Below, piece by piece: positions 9,637-19,171 of a stretch of DNA of 46,983 bases; the stretch's first letter is position 1; each line of letters opens with the position of its first letter. The position numbers were made by a program, and so were the translations under genes. The stretch comes from Patescibacteria group bacterium. GTDB taxonomy: Bacteria; Patescibacteriota; Patescibacteriia; Buchananbacterales; SURF-54. The notes beneath the pieces were generated by a model. The model was not told the origin of the DNA. It worked only from the letters and a program-made list of their open reading frames with translations, and made no database searches. Location of the stretch: the NCBI GenBank assembly GCA_018818885.1, contig JAHIRB010000027.1, forward strand, positions 1 through 46,983, written 5' to 3'.

Positions 9637-10767
9637 CTAGATATCCCCTACTCTGATTAATTCTCGTATTTTAGACATTAACATCAAATAGAAATTAAGA
9701 TTATTAAGTGTTGCTAATCTCATGCCCAGCGGTTCGTTAGTGCGAAACAAATGATGAAGATATGCTTTTGAATATGGTTTAAGGTTAGTTTGATTTATAG
9801 GTGTGAGATCATTTACAAATTTAGCATTGGTGATATTTATGGTTTTGTAAAAATTCCAAGCTCGCTGGGTAAGTCGAAGCCTCTGCTTCGACTCTGACGT
9901 AAGCTGTGGTTCACTTCTACCCGTCCAAACATATAATCTACCATGCCTTGCCTCGCGTGTTGGGATTACGCAATCAAACATATCAACTCCATTTTTGACA
10001 GCTTGAATAATTTCTTCTGGCTTACCTACTCCCATTAAATATCTGGCTTTTTTTTGCGGTAATTCAGGTATTGTCCATTTTAATATCTGCTCCATATATT
10101 TACGTGGCTCCCCTACTGCTATTCCGCCAATTGCATAGCCATCAAATCCGATTTTGGCTAATTGTTTAGCTGATTCAATCCGTAGATCTTTATAAATACT
10201 ACCCTGTACTATTCCAAAAAGTAATTGTTTATTTTTAGATTTTAGTTTTTGATCTTTACAAAGTTGTGCCCACTTTGTTGTCAACTCTAAAGATTCCTTC
10301 GCATATTTTTTTGTACATGGATATTTTGGACACTCATCAAACGCCATCATTATATCGGATCCAATCGTTTGCTGAATTTGAATGGCTTTCTTAGGTGTTA
10401 TAAAATATTTTTCTCCAGATTGAGGGTCAGAAAAATGTACTCCATTTTTTGTAATTTTTCTATGTTTAGCAAGTGAAAAAACTTGAAAGCCTCCAGAATC
10501 AGTTAAAATTGGTTTTGACCAGTTCATAAATTTATGCAAACCACCTACTTTTTTCATTATTTTCATACCAGGCCTTATTAACAAATGATAAGTGTTAGAA
10601 AGTACAATTTGTGATCCAAGGTCATTAAGTTCATCAACTGTTAAATTTTTTACTGCTCCTCTGGTTGCAATGGGCATAAAAAAAGGACTCCTTATTTTTC
10701 CATGCGGAGTCGAAATTTCGCACAAGCGAGCTTGGTTTTTTTTTGAAGTTTTGATTACTTTAAACAT
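9637..10767 (-). CDS. tgt: tRNA-guanine (queuine) transglycosylase
   Basis: LSNTYHLLIRPG, DSGGFQVFSL, AFDECPKYP, MFDCVIPTREARHG, AYLHHLFRTNE. Start trimmed to MFKVIKTSKK. Confidence 0.9.
   Translation of the reverse strand: MFKVIKTSKKNQARLCEISTPHGKIRSPFFMPIATRGAVKNLTVDELNDLGSQIVLSNTYHLLIRPGMKIMKKVGGLHKFMNWSKPILTDSGGFQVFSLAKHRKITKNGVHFSDPQSGEKYFITPKKAIQIQQTIGSDIMMAFDECPKYPCTKKYAKESLELTTKWAQLCKDQKLKSKNKQLLFGIVQGSIYKDLRIESAKQLAKIGFDGYAIGGIAVGEPRKYMEQILKWTIPELPQKKARYLMGVGKPEEIIQAVKNGVDMFDCVIPTREARHGRLYVWTGRSEPQLTSESKQRLRLTQRAWNFYKTINITNAKFVNDLTPINQTNLKPYSKAYLHHLFRTNEPLGMRLATLNNLNFYLMLMSKIRELIRVGDI
9871..9892. repeat. Perfect coding-region palindrome inside tgt
   Basis: AGTCGAAGCctctGCTTCGACT. 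Confidence 0.6.
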
Positions 10768-10768
10768 T

Positions 10769-12679
10769 TTATTCAATTCCAACCACAATTCCTTTACCAT
10801 TAGCAATTGGATCATCATCTAAGTTTGACGTAATAGCTGTGGCAGTTTTGGTAATATTATCTTCTGTTTCTACGTCTGTAGCAGTTAGCTGTGTAGAAGT
10901 AGTTACAACAATAATTTTTCCTTTTTGTCCGCTGGATGGTATTATTTCTACGTCAAACCAAATATTGGCATCATCAAAGGAAGTGTTGCTAGAAATCTTA
11001 CTTAAACTCCATGTCACCTCTTTACTAGTATTTTCATAGTTTAACTTACCTGCATTTACTAAATATTTATTAGCAAAATCTACGCCTTGCGGCAGGCTTG
11101 TTTTAACCTCAGCATTCTCTACTTCGTTAAGACTATTATTGATTGACCAATAAATCCTGAGTGTTGTTTTTTGTCCAACTACAAGTGGTAGTGGTCCTGT
11201 TCCTACAGCAATATTATCATCATTAAAATATCTACCCATTACATTAAGTGTTAGTTCAGTATTAATGATATTTAGGATTTCGTTACTTAAAACTTCAAAC
11301 CCTGATTCGATTTCTTGTATTTTTGTAATATTTGCTTTGGCTAAACTTTTTGTCTCAAATATGGTTTCTTCTTCATCAATCTCATCAAAATTCATCAATT
11401 TTAAACTCAATTCAATTTGTCCAGAATCACCTGGCTCAAGTTTTTTTAGTTTAGAAATACTATCTTTATCCCAAATTATTGTTTGTTTTTTAACATTTAC
11501 ATCTGGTGTATCAGAACTGATTATAGTATCCCAATCAATAATTTTTGATTCTAAAACTAATTGCAAGCTAACATCTTCTAAGATATTATCGCCATCGTTT
11601 TTATAAGCGATTAAATAAGTTAGAGTTTCTCCAAAGCTTATTGGTTGATCAGTATTTGATCCGTTGATAATAAGATCAAGCTCTAAGTTAGGTTTTACTA
11701 TTTGAGTTGTTAATTTTTCTTCTTGTTGCAAAGAAAATGTTTTTTCCTCATCTAAAAAACCAATCTGCACAATAAAATCTTTTTGGTCTTCTTCGTCCGA
11801 AACATAACCGCCCATAATTTTTATTTCGCCTTCTGCTTCTTTTTCTAGTTTTTCAAAACGCCAGATATTATTTAACTTTCTTGCAACCTCCTCCTCTTCA
11901 CCTTGATATGGTTCTGGCTCGGCAGTTTGGTAGACAAAATTAGTGGGATACAAAATTTGCAATTGAACATTTTCTAAATTTTGCTGCGAAGTATTTTTAT
12001 ACTTAATAATGTATTCAATCTTTTTTTCTGGTAAAATTTGTTCCGGTCCCAAAATTTCTAATTCCAAAATTGAAGAAGTAATCTGCTGTGTAAATGAAGA
12101 AGTTTCCTTAAAGCTAGATGAAAAATTTTCTGGTTCAAAAGAAAATGTCATTTCTGTTTTATGAAGTGACCCTACTTCTCCTATCATATTTCCTGAAACT
12201 TCAATTTCTCCATATTTGTCTTTTGCTAAATCTTCTAAATTCCAAATACTGCCAGACCCATTCGTGGGTGTTGGTGTAGCATTATTAAACTTAAAAGATT
12301 CAGGAAACATAATAAATAATACGATATCGTTTAATGAACCTTTGGTTTTATTTTCGTATTTGATTTTATAATTAACTAAATCACCAGAAGCCACATTGGT
12401 TTGTTTTTCTACATTTATATCTAAATACCCACCACGGTAGGCTTTTGGTGTACCAAAAATTAAAAAACCCAACCACGAAACACCTGCAAGTAACACCAAA
12501 ATAACTGTTGTTAAAATAATAATTGGCCTGAAATAATTTCTCTTTTTCACATCAAGCTTAGAGATATCCGGCATTTTGCCATTTTTATCTTTGTATATTT
12601 TAAATAGATCTCTCTGAATAGTTGATGTTTTTTTAATTTGATCTAGACTTTTTTCTTTTTTCTTAAAAAGTGAACTCAT
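10769..12679 (-). CDS. Single-TM surface protein with DUF11-like repeat domains
   Basis: N-terminal cytoplasmic segment, TM (IIILTTVILVLLAGVSWLGFLIFG), then repeated modules like VNYKIKYENKTKGSLNDIVL, IEYIIKYKNTSQQNLENVQL, LTYLIAYKNDGDNILEDVSL. Confidence 0.7.
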   Translation of the reverse strand: MSSLFKKKEKSLDQIKKTSTIQRDLFKIYKDKNGKMPDISKLDVKKRNYFRPIIILTTVILVLLAGVSWLGFLIFGTPKAYRGGYLDINVEKQTNVASGDLVNYKIKYENKTKGSLNDIVLFIMFPESFKFNNATPTPTNGSGSIWNLEDLAKDKYGEIEVSGNMIGEVGSLHKTEMTFSFEPENFSSSFKETSSFTQQITSSILELEILGPEQILPEKKIEYIIKYKNTSQQNLENVQLQILYPTNFVYQTAEPEPYQGEEEEVARKLNNIWRFEKLEKEAEGEIKIMGGYVSDEEDQKDFIVQIGFLDEEKTFSLQQEEKLTTQIVKPNLELDLIINGSNTDQPISFGETLTYLIAYKNDGDNILEDVSLQLVLESKIIDWDTIISSDTPDVNVKKQTIIWDKDSISKLKKLEPGDSGQIELSLKLMNFDEIDEEETIFETKSLAKANITKIQEIESGFEVLSNEILNIINTELTLNVMGRYFNDDNIAVGTGPLPLVVGQKTTLRIYWSINNSLNEVENAEVKTSLPQGVDFANKYLVNAGKLNYENTSKEVTWSLSKISSNTSFDDANIWFDVEIIPSSGQKGKIIVVTTSTQLTATDVETEDNITKTATAITSNLDDDPIANGKGIVVGIE

Positions 12680-12682
12680 ATT

Positions 12683-15169
12683 TTATTTTTGTAAGTTAAA
12701 ACCGTAAAATAAATCTTTATTTAATATATTGAAATAATGAAAATTATTTCCATCGCGTTCTAGATTTAGTGGATAAATATTTTGGACTGCAAGATTTTGT
12801 TGAGCTATCACTTGGCTAGAAAAATCAATTTCATCTTTTCCTCCTTGTTTTTGCATAAGTAAACTATAACCTTCGTCTAGTGTAAAAGGTAGTTTGTATT
12901 TTAAGTATACTGATTTTTCTTCTCCTGGTTTTATCTGGAACCAATTGGCAAAGACTGTTTTATCTGCTTCGTTATAAATTTGAGTCTTAGAGATTGGATC
13001 AACTTCTAAATTAGTTTGTATAGATGCTATATGAACATCTGGTATATAATCATCAGTGTTTTCGTAAAATTTTTCGTCTAAAGGTGTAAAACCATCCGTT
13101 TCTAGCAATTCTGATCCCATCGGAACATACACTCTTAGATAGTCATTATTTTGTACTCCAGTAAAAATATTTCCTTTTTCTCCATTATGTTTTTTAGTAA
13201 CAATTACTGTATCGATTATGTCACCGTTTTTTAAAATTTCTGCTTTATGCGAAATATCAGTTTCCACCACAGCATCTGTTTTTGCGCCTGCAATATTGGT
13301 GGAAATCACAGATAAATAATCATAATTAGTATCTAACATCTCTCCGCCCCAATTGAATGCCAAGACTAGTTCTTGCAATTGCTGATCTGAAAAATTAAAT
13401 TGTATATTTTTTTCTTGCAAGTTCTGATAAATAACTTCAATTAATTTTGGAAAATCTTTTTGATTAATTTCCCCAAGCTTTTCCAGTACTATTGGTGCTA
13501 AATCAGCTAAAAATTGTTTAGGTCTATTAACTTCTGGATCGTATTCTAATTCTACAATTTTTTGTGTTTCTTCTTCAAAGTTTTCATAGCTAATAATTCT
13601 GTTGTAATCATGTACTAATACTGGGCCTGTCACTTTTAATAAATCTTCCATAACAGATGAGGTGATTAGTATTACTCCGTCTACTGTGGGACCATCGGCA
13701 TTTTCGTAAAACCAAATTATTTTTTTTGCTGTGGTGGGAAAATCTGGCCACCAATTTGAATCGTGAAACTCCCATCGTGGGTTAATGACAGTTAAAGGTT
13801 TTGGCGAAGCAACTGCTACTTTAAGACTGCCCTGAAGATCATAAGTTCCTCCTGCTGGAATTTCCATATTTTTAATTCTACCTCTATCTATATCCATTAA
13901 GGCATAGCTACCCATAAAACCACCAGTTGCCCGGATCTCATTGTTGTTTTGAAAAACAAGCAAATATCTTTTCCATTGATCTTGTCCCAAAAATTTCATC
14001 ACAACTTCGCTTAACAACGAAAATTCCTCCAATTTTTGTTCTACTTTTGGTAATTCTTTTGAAGCTAAATCTAATGAATCAGCGTTTACACCTTCTAGCC
14101 CACTAATATCTAAATTAGTCAGATCTTGTTGTGCAGACACAATATCAACCATTGCTAAAGAAATGTCGTAATTAAGTAAAGTGAACTTTTGCGTTAGATC
14201 TAAACTTTTATCATTAAATAATGAATTAATGCCATCAAGTAAGTAGTATCCTGCATTTGAAAGATTATCTCCAATATCAAGTAAACTTAAACCAATGTCT
14301 AGTGATTGCTTTTTTTCTGGCATGGCATTAATTATTGCCAAAGTTAAAAAATTTAGATCATTAATTTCTGCTTTGGCTGAACTGAATTTATCTGAAGCAT
14401 TTTTAAATTCTGCTGAAGCGTTATCTAAATCAAAATCAGACAGATACCCCTGTCCGGCTTTTAAATGTTGATAAGCCTGATTACTTAATAACAATACATT
14501 GTCCTTAGCTTTGAATATACTGCCCAAGTAGAACATAGAGATGATAGGGATCACAAACAAAAATGCCACTACTATAAAAGTAACTAATGCTTTTTGCCAG
14601 CCATAAGGTAACATAATTCGCAAAAAAGTAACTTGTGGTGCAAAGATATCGTCCGTATCTAAAAAATTTTCTTGATTCTTGTGCTTTTTTATAATTTTAT
14701 GTTTAATCCAAGCTATCCTTAGAGTGTTATATATTGAATCTGAAATTTTTTGAAATGTCAAAACAAATAAACTAAAATGACTTTTTGATCGGATTTTTTC
14801 CTTATACTCCATCTGGATAGGACTGACTTGAGTTTTAAATTTTAAATTTTGCTTAATTTTGTTTATTGCTTCAACATCTGCATTCTTGATATCACTTTTT
14901 GTTGGAGCTAAAAATTCGTCAACAGTATTAATTTTTGAAATATCTTTTTTTTCTTTAATCAAATCTTTCTCTCGTTGGTCTGATTCAAATGGATCATCAA
15001 CCTTTTCTACCTTTTCTGGTATTGTAACTGATTTAACAACTTTAACTTTCTTTTTTGAAATAACTTCGTTTCTAATTGGTTTTCTGTCAGAGACAGATTT
15101 TTTCTTAGCAGATTTGGTAGTAATTTTTTTTGTGACTATTTTTTTTGTTTTTTTAATTGACTTCTTCAT
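12683..15169 (-). CDS. DUF4012 domain-containing membrane protein
   Basis: Lys-rich N-terminus, TM, then YLLVFQNNNEIRATGGFMGSYALMDIDRGRI and TFDG/VDGVILI regions typical of DUF4012. Confidence 0.8.
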   Translation of the reverse strand: MKKSIKKTKKIVTKKITTKSAKKKSVSDRKPIRNEVISKKKVKVVKSVTIPEKVEKVDDPFESDQREKDLIKEKKDISKINTVDEFLAPTKSDIKNADVEAINKIKQNLKFKTQVSPIQMEYKEKIRSKSHFSLFVLTFQKISDSIYNTLRIAWIKHKIIKKHKNQENFLDTDDIFAPQVTFLRIMLPYGWQKALVTFIVVAFLFVIPIISMFYLGSIFKAKDNVLLLSNQAYQHLKAGQGYLSDFDLDNASAEFKNASDKFSSAKAEINDLNFLTLAIINAMPEKKQSLDIGLSLLDIGDNLSNAGYYLLDGINSLFNDKSLDLTQKFTLLNYDISLAMVDIVSAQQDLTNLDISGLEGVNADSLDLASKELPKVEQKLEEFSLLSEVVMKFLGQDQWKRYLLVFQNNNEIRATGGFMGSYALMDIDRGRIKNMEIPAGGTYDLQGSLKVAVASPKPLTVINPRWEFHDSNWWPDFPTTAKKIIWFYENADGPTVDGVILITSSVMEDLLKVTGPVLVHDYNRIISYENFEEETQKIVELEYDPEVNRPKQFLADLAPIVLEKLGEINQKDFPKLIEVIYQNLQEKNIQFNFSDQQLQELVLAFNWGGEMLDTNYDYLSVISTNIAGAKTDAVVETDISHKAEILKNGDIIDTVIVTKKHNGEKGNIFTGVQNNDYLRVYVPMGSELLETDGFTPLDEKFYENTDDYIPDVHIASIQTNLEVDPISKTQIYNEADKTVFANWFQIKPGEEKSVYLKYKLPFTLDEGYSLLMQKQGGKDEIDFSSQVIAQQNLAVQNIYPLNLERDGNNFHYFNILNKDLFYGFNLQK

Positions 15170-16271
15170 AAATCTTTAATGTTTGTTTTGCAGTTATTTC
15201 CCAATTATATTTTTTAATAACTTGCTTAGCTTTATTTACTAGTTGTTTTGATAACTCTTTACTACTTAATACTTGATTTATTTTTTCTGCAATGTCTTGT
15301 GGGCTATGTGGGTCGAAATATAATGCTCCACCCTTTAGCACCTCTGGTAAACTTGTGGTTTTTGAGGCAACAACAGGTGTGCCTAAGGATATTGATTCAA
15401 TTGCTACAAGACCGAACCCCTCGTTAAACGATGGTAAGACAAACACTTCTGCTTGGTTATAAAAAAATGTCAGTTTATCTTCTGAAATAAACCCAGGCAT
15501 GAATATTTTTTGCTCTAAATTTAATTCTTTTATTAAATTAAGAGTTTCTGGGTACTCTGGATCTGGCTTTCCGCCTATTACTAACGAAATATCTTGCTTA
15601 AATTTTTCCAATAAGACTTTATAAGCTTTGACTAAATTTGGCAGATTCTTATGCTCTCGCCAAACACCAACATAGAAAATAAAAGGTTTGTGGATATCAA
15701 ATTTATCCGAAAGTTTATCAATTATACCATAAAATGACTGGTTTTGTAAATTTTTATTTAATCCTTGATAGACAACCTCTATCTTTTGTTCTTTAATATT
15801 AAAATGTTTGATTAGATGTTGTTTTGTGTGATTTGAAACTGATATTACTTTTTGCGCTCTGGTTATACCTAATTTGAATACCAGCCAATAACCAATCCTT
15901 CTTAATGGATTTTGCTTAACCTTATGACCAGGAAAAAATTTTGGTGTGATGTCGTGAATGGTGACAACAAATTTCTTTGGATATAAGATTGGAACATTAA
16001 AATGTGGAAAATGCATTAGATCAATTTTTTCCTTTATTAACGCTATTGGTAATTTGATTTGTTCTGACCAACTGTACCAAGGAATATCAATTTTTACTTT
16101 TTTTACGTTTTTTGAATTAGTTTGAAATTTATCATAATTTTGCGGTAATAAAAAAATAGTATACTCATTCTTAAAATCAATTTTTAGTAATTCATCAATT
16201 AAATTTTTTGTGTAATTTCCAATACCTGTTACAGAATCACCATACATTCTGGCATCAATACCTATTTTCAT
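15153..16271 (-). CDS. Glycosyltransferase family 4-type (GT-B)
   Basis: MKIGIDARMYGDSVTGIGNYT..., FVLPSFNEGFGLVAIESISLGTPVVAS. Confidence 0.9.
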   Translation of the reverse strand: MKIGIDARMYGDSVTGIGNYTKNLIDELLKIDFKNEYTIFLLPQNYDKFQTNSKNVKKVKIDIPWYSWSEQIKLPIALIKEKIDLMHFPHFNVPILYPKKFVVTIHDITPKFFPGHKVKQNPLRRIGYWLVFKLGITRAQKVISVSNHTKQHLIKHFNIKEQKIEVVYQGLNKNLQNQSFYGIIDKLSDKFDIHKPFIFYVGVWREHKNLPNLVKAYKVLLEKFKQDISLVIGGKPDPEYPETLNLIKELNLEQKIFMPGFISEDKLTFFYNQAEVFVLPSFNEGFGLVAIESISLGTPVVASKTTSLPEVLKGGALYFDPHSPQDIAEKINQVLSSKELSKQLVNKAKQVIKKYNWEITAKQTLKIYEEVN

Positions 16272-17347
16272 ATACTTTTAAATAGTTTTATATGGTCTTC
16301 TGCGCATTTTTTCCAGCTAAAATTTTTAGCTTGCTTAAAACCATTATTTTTTAATTTTTGATATAAATTTGTATCAGACATTATGTTTTTTATTGCGAAT
16401 GTGAGTTCAACTGAATTGTAAGGATTAACCAAAATTCCTGCACTTTCGACAATCTCTGGCAAGGATGAAGACAAACTACAAATAACTGGTGTGCCACAAG
16501 CCATAGCCTCAAGAGGAGGAAAACCAAAACCCTCATAAAATGATGGATAAATTAAAATACTTGCAATCGTATACAAAACTGGCTTTTCTTCTTCTTTAAC
16601 ATATCCGATATACTTTACATGTGATACGCCTTTGTGAGCTGTGCCTTGGCCAGCAATGACTAAATTAATATTTAGTTTTTTGGTGGTAGAAATTACTGAT
16701 TCAATATTTTTCCTATTTTCAATATTACCTAAATACAAAACAAAATTTTCCGGTAGATTATATTTAGCTTTTACTTGCTCTAGTTTTTCGCTATTTTGTA
16801 TTTGATGATATTTTTTTGATACACCAGAATAGACTACTTTAACTTTATCTTGTTCAATTCCGTAGAGATCGACTATATCATTTTTTGTGTTTTGTGAAAC
16901 CGCAATAATAATATTTGCTGTTTGGCATAGCTTTTTTGGATTTACTAAATGATGCCATAGCCTTTCCTTAGCACTGTAAAATGCTGGGTATCTTTCAAAT
17001 GAAAGATCATGAATTGTTACTATTTTCTTAACTCGTTCACTTAGACTAGCAAATAATAAATTGGGCATAAAAAAAACATCTACTCCACCAATCATTTTAT
17101 CAATCTTGGGTGTTTGCAGAAATTTTTGCGATGCATTTAATAATTTATTCGGGTAATCAAATTTTATTTTCTTTACATTGGGGTAATTAAACTCTGGTAC
17201 ACTAACTTTTTTTGATGAATTGTAAAATAGTATATATTGATTGCTTTCATCAAGATCGAAAATATTTTCTAATAAATTATTAGTATATTGCGAAACTCCT
17301 GAATAGTTTTTCTCCATTAAACTTCTTATGTCGATCCCAATTCGCAT
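16268..17347 (-). CDS. Glycosyltransferase family 4-type (GT-B)
   Basis: MRIGIDIRSLMEKNYSGVSQYT..., LIYPSFYEGFGFPPLEAMACGTPVICS. Confidence 0.9.
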   Translation of the reverse strand: MRIGIDIRSLMEKNYSGVSQYTNNLLENIFDLDESNQYILFYNSSKKVSVPEFNYPNVKKIKFDYPNKLLNASQKFLQTPKIDKMIGGVDVFFMPNLLFASLSERVKKIVTIHDLSFERYPAFYSAKERLWHHLVNPKKLCQTANIIIAVSQNTKNDIVDLYGIEQDKVKVVYSGVSKKYHQIQNSEKLEQVKAKYNLPENFVLYLGNIENRKNIESVISTTKKLNINLVIAGQGTAHKGVSHVKYIGYVKEEEKPVLYTIASILIYPSFYEGFGFPPLEAMACGTPVICSLSSSLPEIVESAGILVNPYNSVELTFAIKNIMSDTNLYQKLKNNGFKQAKNFSWKKCAEDHIKLFKSI

Positions 17348-17460
17348 AGATATTAAAAATAGTGAATTATTATTTATTTATTACGACATTTACATACCAC
17401 CTCTCGCCCCGTACCGAACGACTGTAAGGAGTTCTGGTGCGGGGTCAATTCCAATCTTCA

Positions 17461-17593
17461 TACCCGGTAGTATAATTTCAAATAGTTAGAGAGTGTATTA
17501 ATCATATTGCACTGATTATAATCACAATTAATCTTATGTCCTCAGCAAATTAAATATTATAATAATGTTTTTTTGAAATTTCACTACCGGGTC
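17461..17593. repeat. Candidate inverted-repeat element, ACCCGGTAGT family, copy A
   Basis: tACCCGGTAGTATAATTTCAAA ... TTTGAAATTTCACTACCGGGTc; same ends at 30684-30809. Confidence 0.55.
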
Positions 17594-18710
17594 ATAATAT
17601 CCTAACTTGTCGTTTATCTATTTCAATTTTTTGATATTTTGTATTCACAAAATCAGTGATTTCTTTCTTGAATCGTTCTATTCTAAATTTTTCAGACGCT
17701 AATTTGATTTTTTCTGGATTATACTTTTCGTTTTGAAATCTGATTACTGCATCTGCCAATGATTCCCAAGTTTGTTCATCAAAAAATTTACCTGAAACTC
17801 CTTCTACGATTTGTTCTAATGCTCCGCCAGCTGCAAAAGCAATTACTGGACGTCCTGAAGCCATAGATTCCACAGCAGTTATGCCAAAATCTTCAATTTG
17901 TGGATTAATAAAAGCTTGGGCGTGACTATATAATTTTATTAATTCTTCATCACTTATTTTGCCTAAAAATTCAATATTAGATTTTGCAATCTTCTTTAAA
18001 TTGTGCAATTCTGGACCATCACCAAATATTTTTAGAGGGATTTTCAAATGATTAAAAGCCTCTACAGCTAAATCAAATCTCTTGTATGCAACCAAGCGCC
18101 CACCAGTTAAAAAATAATTTTCTATCTGTTCTGAAATTTTGAACTTGTTTGTTGCTACTGGAGGATATATAACTTTACTTTCTCGATTATAATATTTTTT
18201 GATTCTTTTTGAAACGTTACTTGAACTAGCTAAAAAATAATCAACTCTATCTGCTGCCAAACGATCCCATTGTCGCAAGCGTGTAAGAATTAATGGTATA
18301 AATTTTTTAATCAATATATTGTATCTTAATTCTTCAACATATTTATGTGTATCACTCCATAAGTATCGTGTGGGGGTATGACAATAACAAACATGTATTG
18401 TGTTTGAGCGAGTGATAATACCTTTTGAAAATGCAGAAGAAGAAGATATTACTACATCATAGTCCATTAGATTATAGCTTTCTGTAGCAGTGGGCATAAG
18501 CGGTAAGTACATTTGATAATGCTTTAACGCAAAAGGCATTTTTTGTAAAAATGACGTAATAATATTTTTGTTGTTAAAAGCTCTAACTTTTTTTTCGTTG
18601 TAAAACAAAGTATGGGTTGGAGCGTCTGGATAAATTTCTTGCAATACTTGCAATACTTTTTCTGCTCCACCTTCTTGTGTTAAGTGATCGTGCACTAATG
18701 CAATTTTCAT
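17592..18710 (-). CDS. Glycosyltransferase (GT-B, GT4 family)
   Basis: MKIALVHDHLTQEGGAEKVLQVLQEIYPDAPTHTL..., AFINPQIEDFGITAVESMASGRPVIAF. Confidence 0.9.
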   Translation of the reverse strand: MKIALVHDHLTQEGGAEKVLQVLQEIYPDAPTHTLFYNEKKVRAFNNKNIITSFLQKMPFALKHYQMYLPLMPTATESYNLMDYDVVISSSSAFSKGIITRSNTIHVCYCHTPTRYLWSDTHKYVEELRYNILIKKFIPLILTRLRQWDRLAADRVDYFLASSSNVSKRIKKYYNRESKVIYPPVATNKFKISEQIENYFLTGGRLVAYKRFDLAVEAFNHLKIPLKIFGDGPELHNLKKIAKSNIEFLGKISDEELIKLYSHAQAFINPQIEDFGITAVESMASGRPVIAFAAGGALEQIVEGVSGKFFDEQTWESLADAVIRFQNEKYNPEKIKLASEKFRIERFKKEITDFVNTKYQKIEIDKRQVRIL

Positions 18711-18839
18711 TTAATGATATTGATAATTATGAGTTAATAATATCAATATTTTAACTTATATATGATGAAAAATCAAGAAAATTGCCCCACATAACAATGT
18801 ATGCAGGGCATTATTAACTTAGCGACTATTGATGTGCAA

Positions 18840-19124
18840 TTATACGGCTAGACGGACACCCATATGGATAATAAGCACAAACCACATGCTGAGAAATGCT
18901 GAACCAATCAATCTGTACGATACATTGTTTTGTGCCAGCCCATCCAGATCCTTTTGTATTTCTGATGATAAGAAGTTGTCATCATCAGAAATTGCTCTTG
19001 AAAGTTCATCAATTTTTGGACCTCTCATTTTCCAACATAGTTTTGCATCATTAAACATCGTTAATGCAAAGTACATAATGCTAACACTTATCCAAAACTG
19101 TACTGAGCTAATAAACTCCAACAT
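18840..19124 (-). CDS. Small membrane protein (94 aa), unknown
   Basis: Preceded by strong SD (AAAGGAGGGTTCTAATG); two hydrophobic segments; hairpin at the 3' side near 18784-18810. Confidence 0.65.
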   Translation of the reverse strand: MLEFISSVQFWISVSIMYFALTMFNDAKLCWKMRGPKIDELSRAISDDDNFLSSEIQKDLDGLAQNNVSYRLIGSAFLSMWFVLIIHMGVRLAV

Positions 19125-19171
19125 TAGAACCCTCCTTTTTAAAATTACCGATGTTTTTTGATTGTCAGAAC

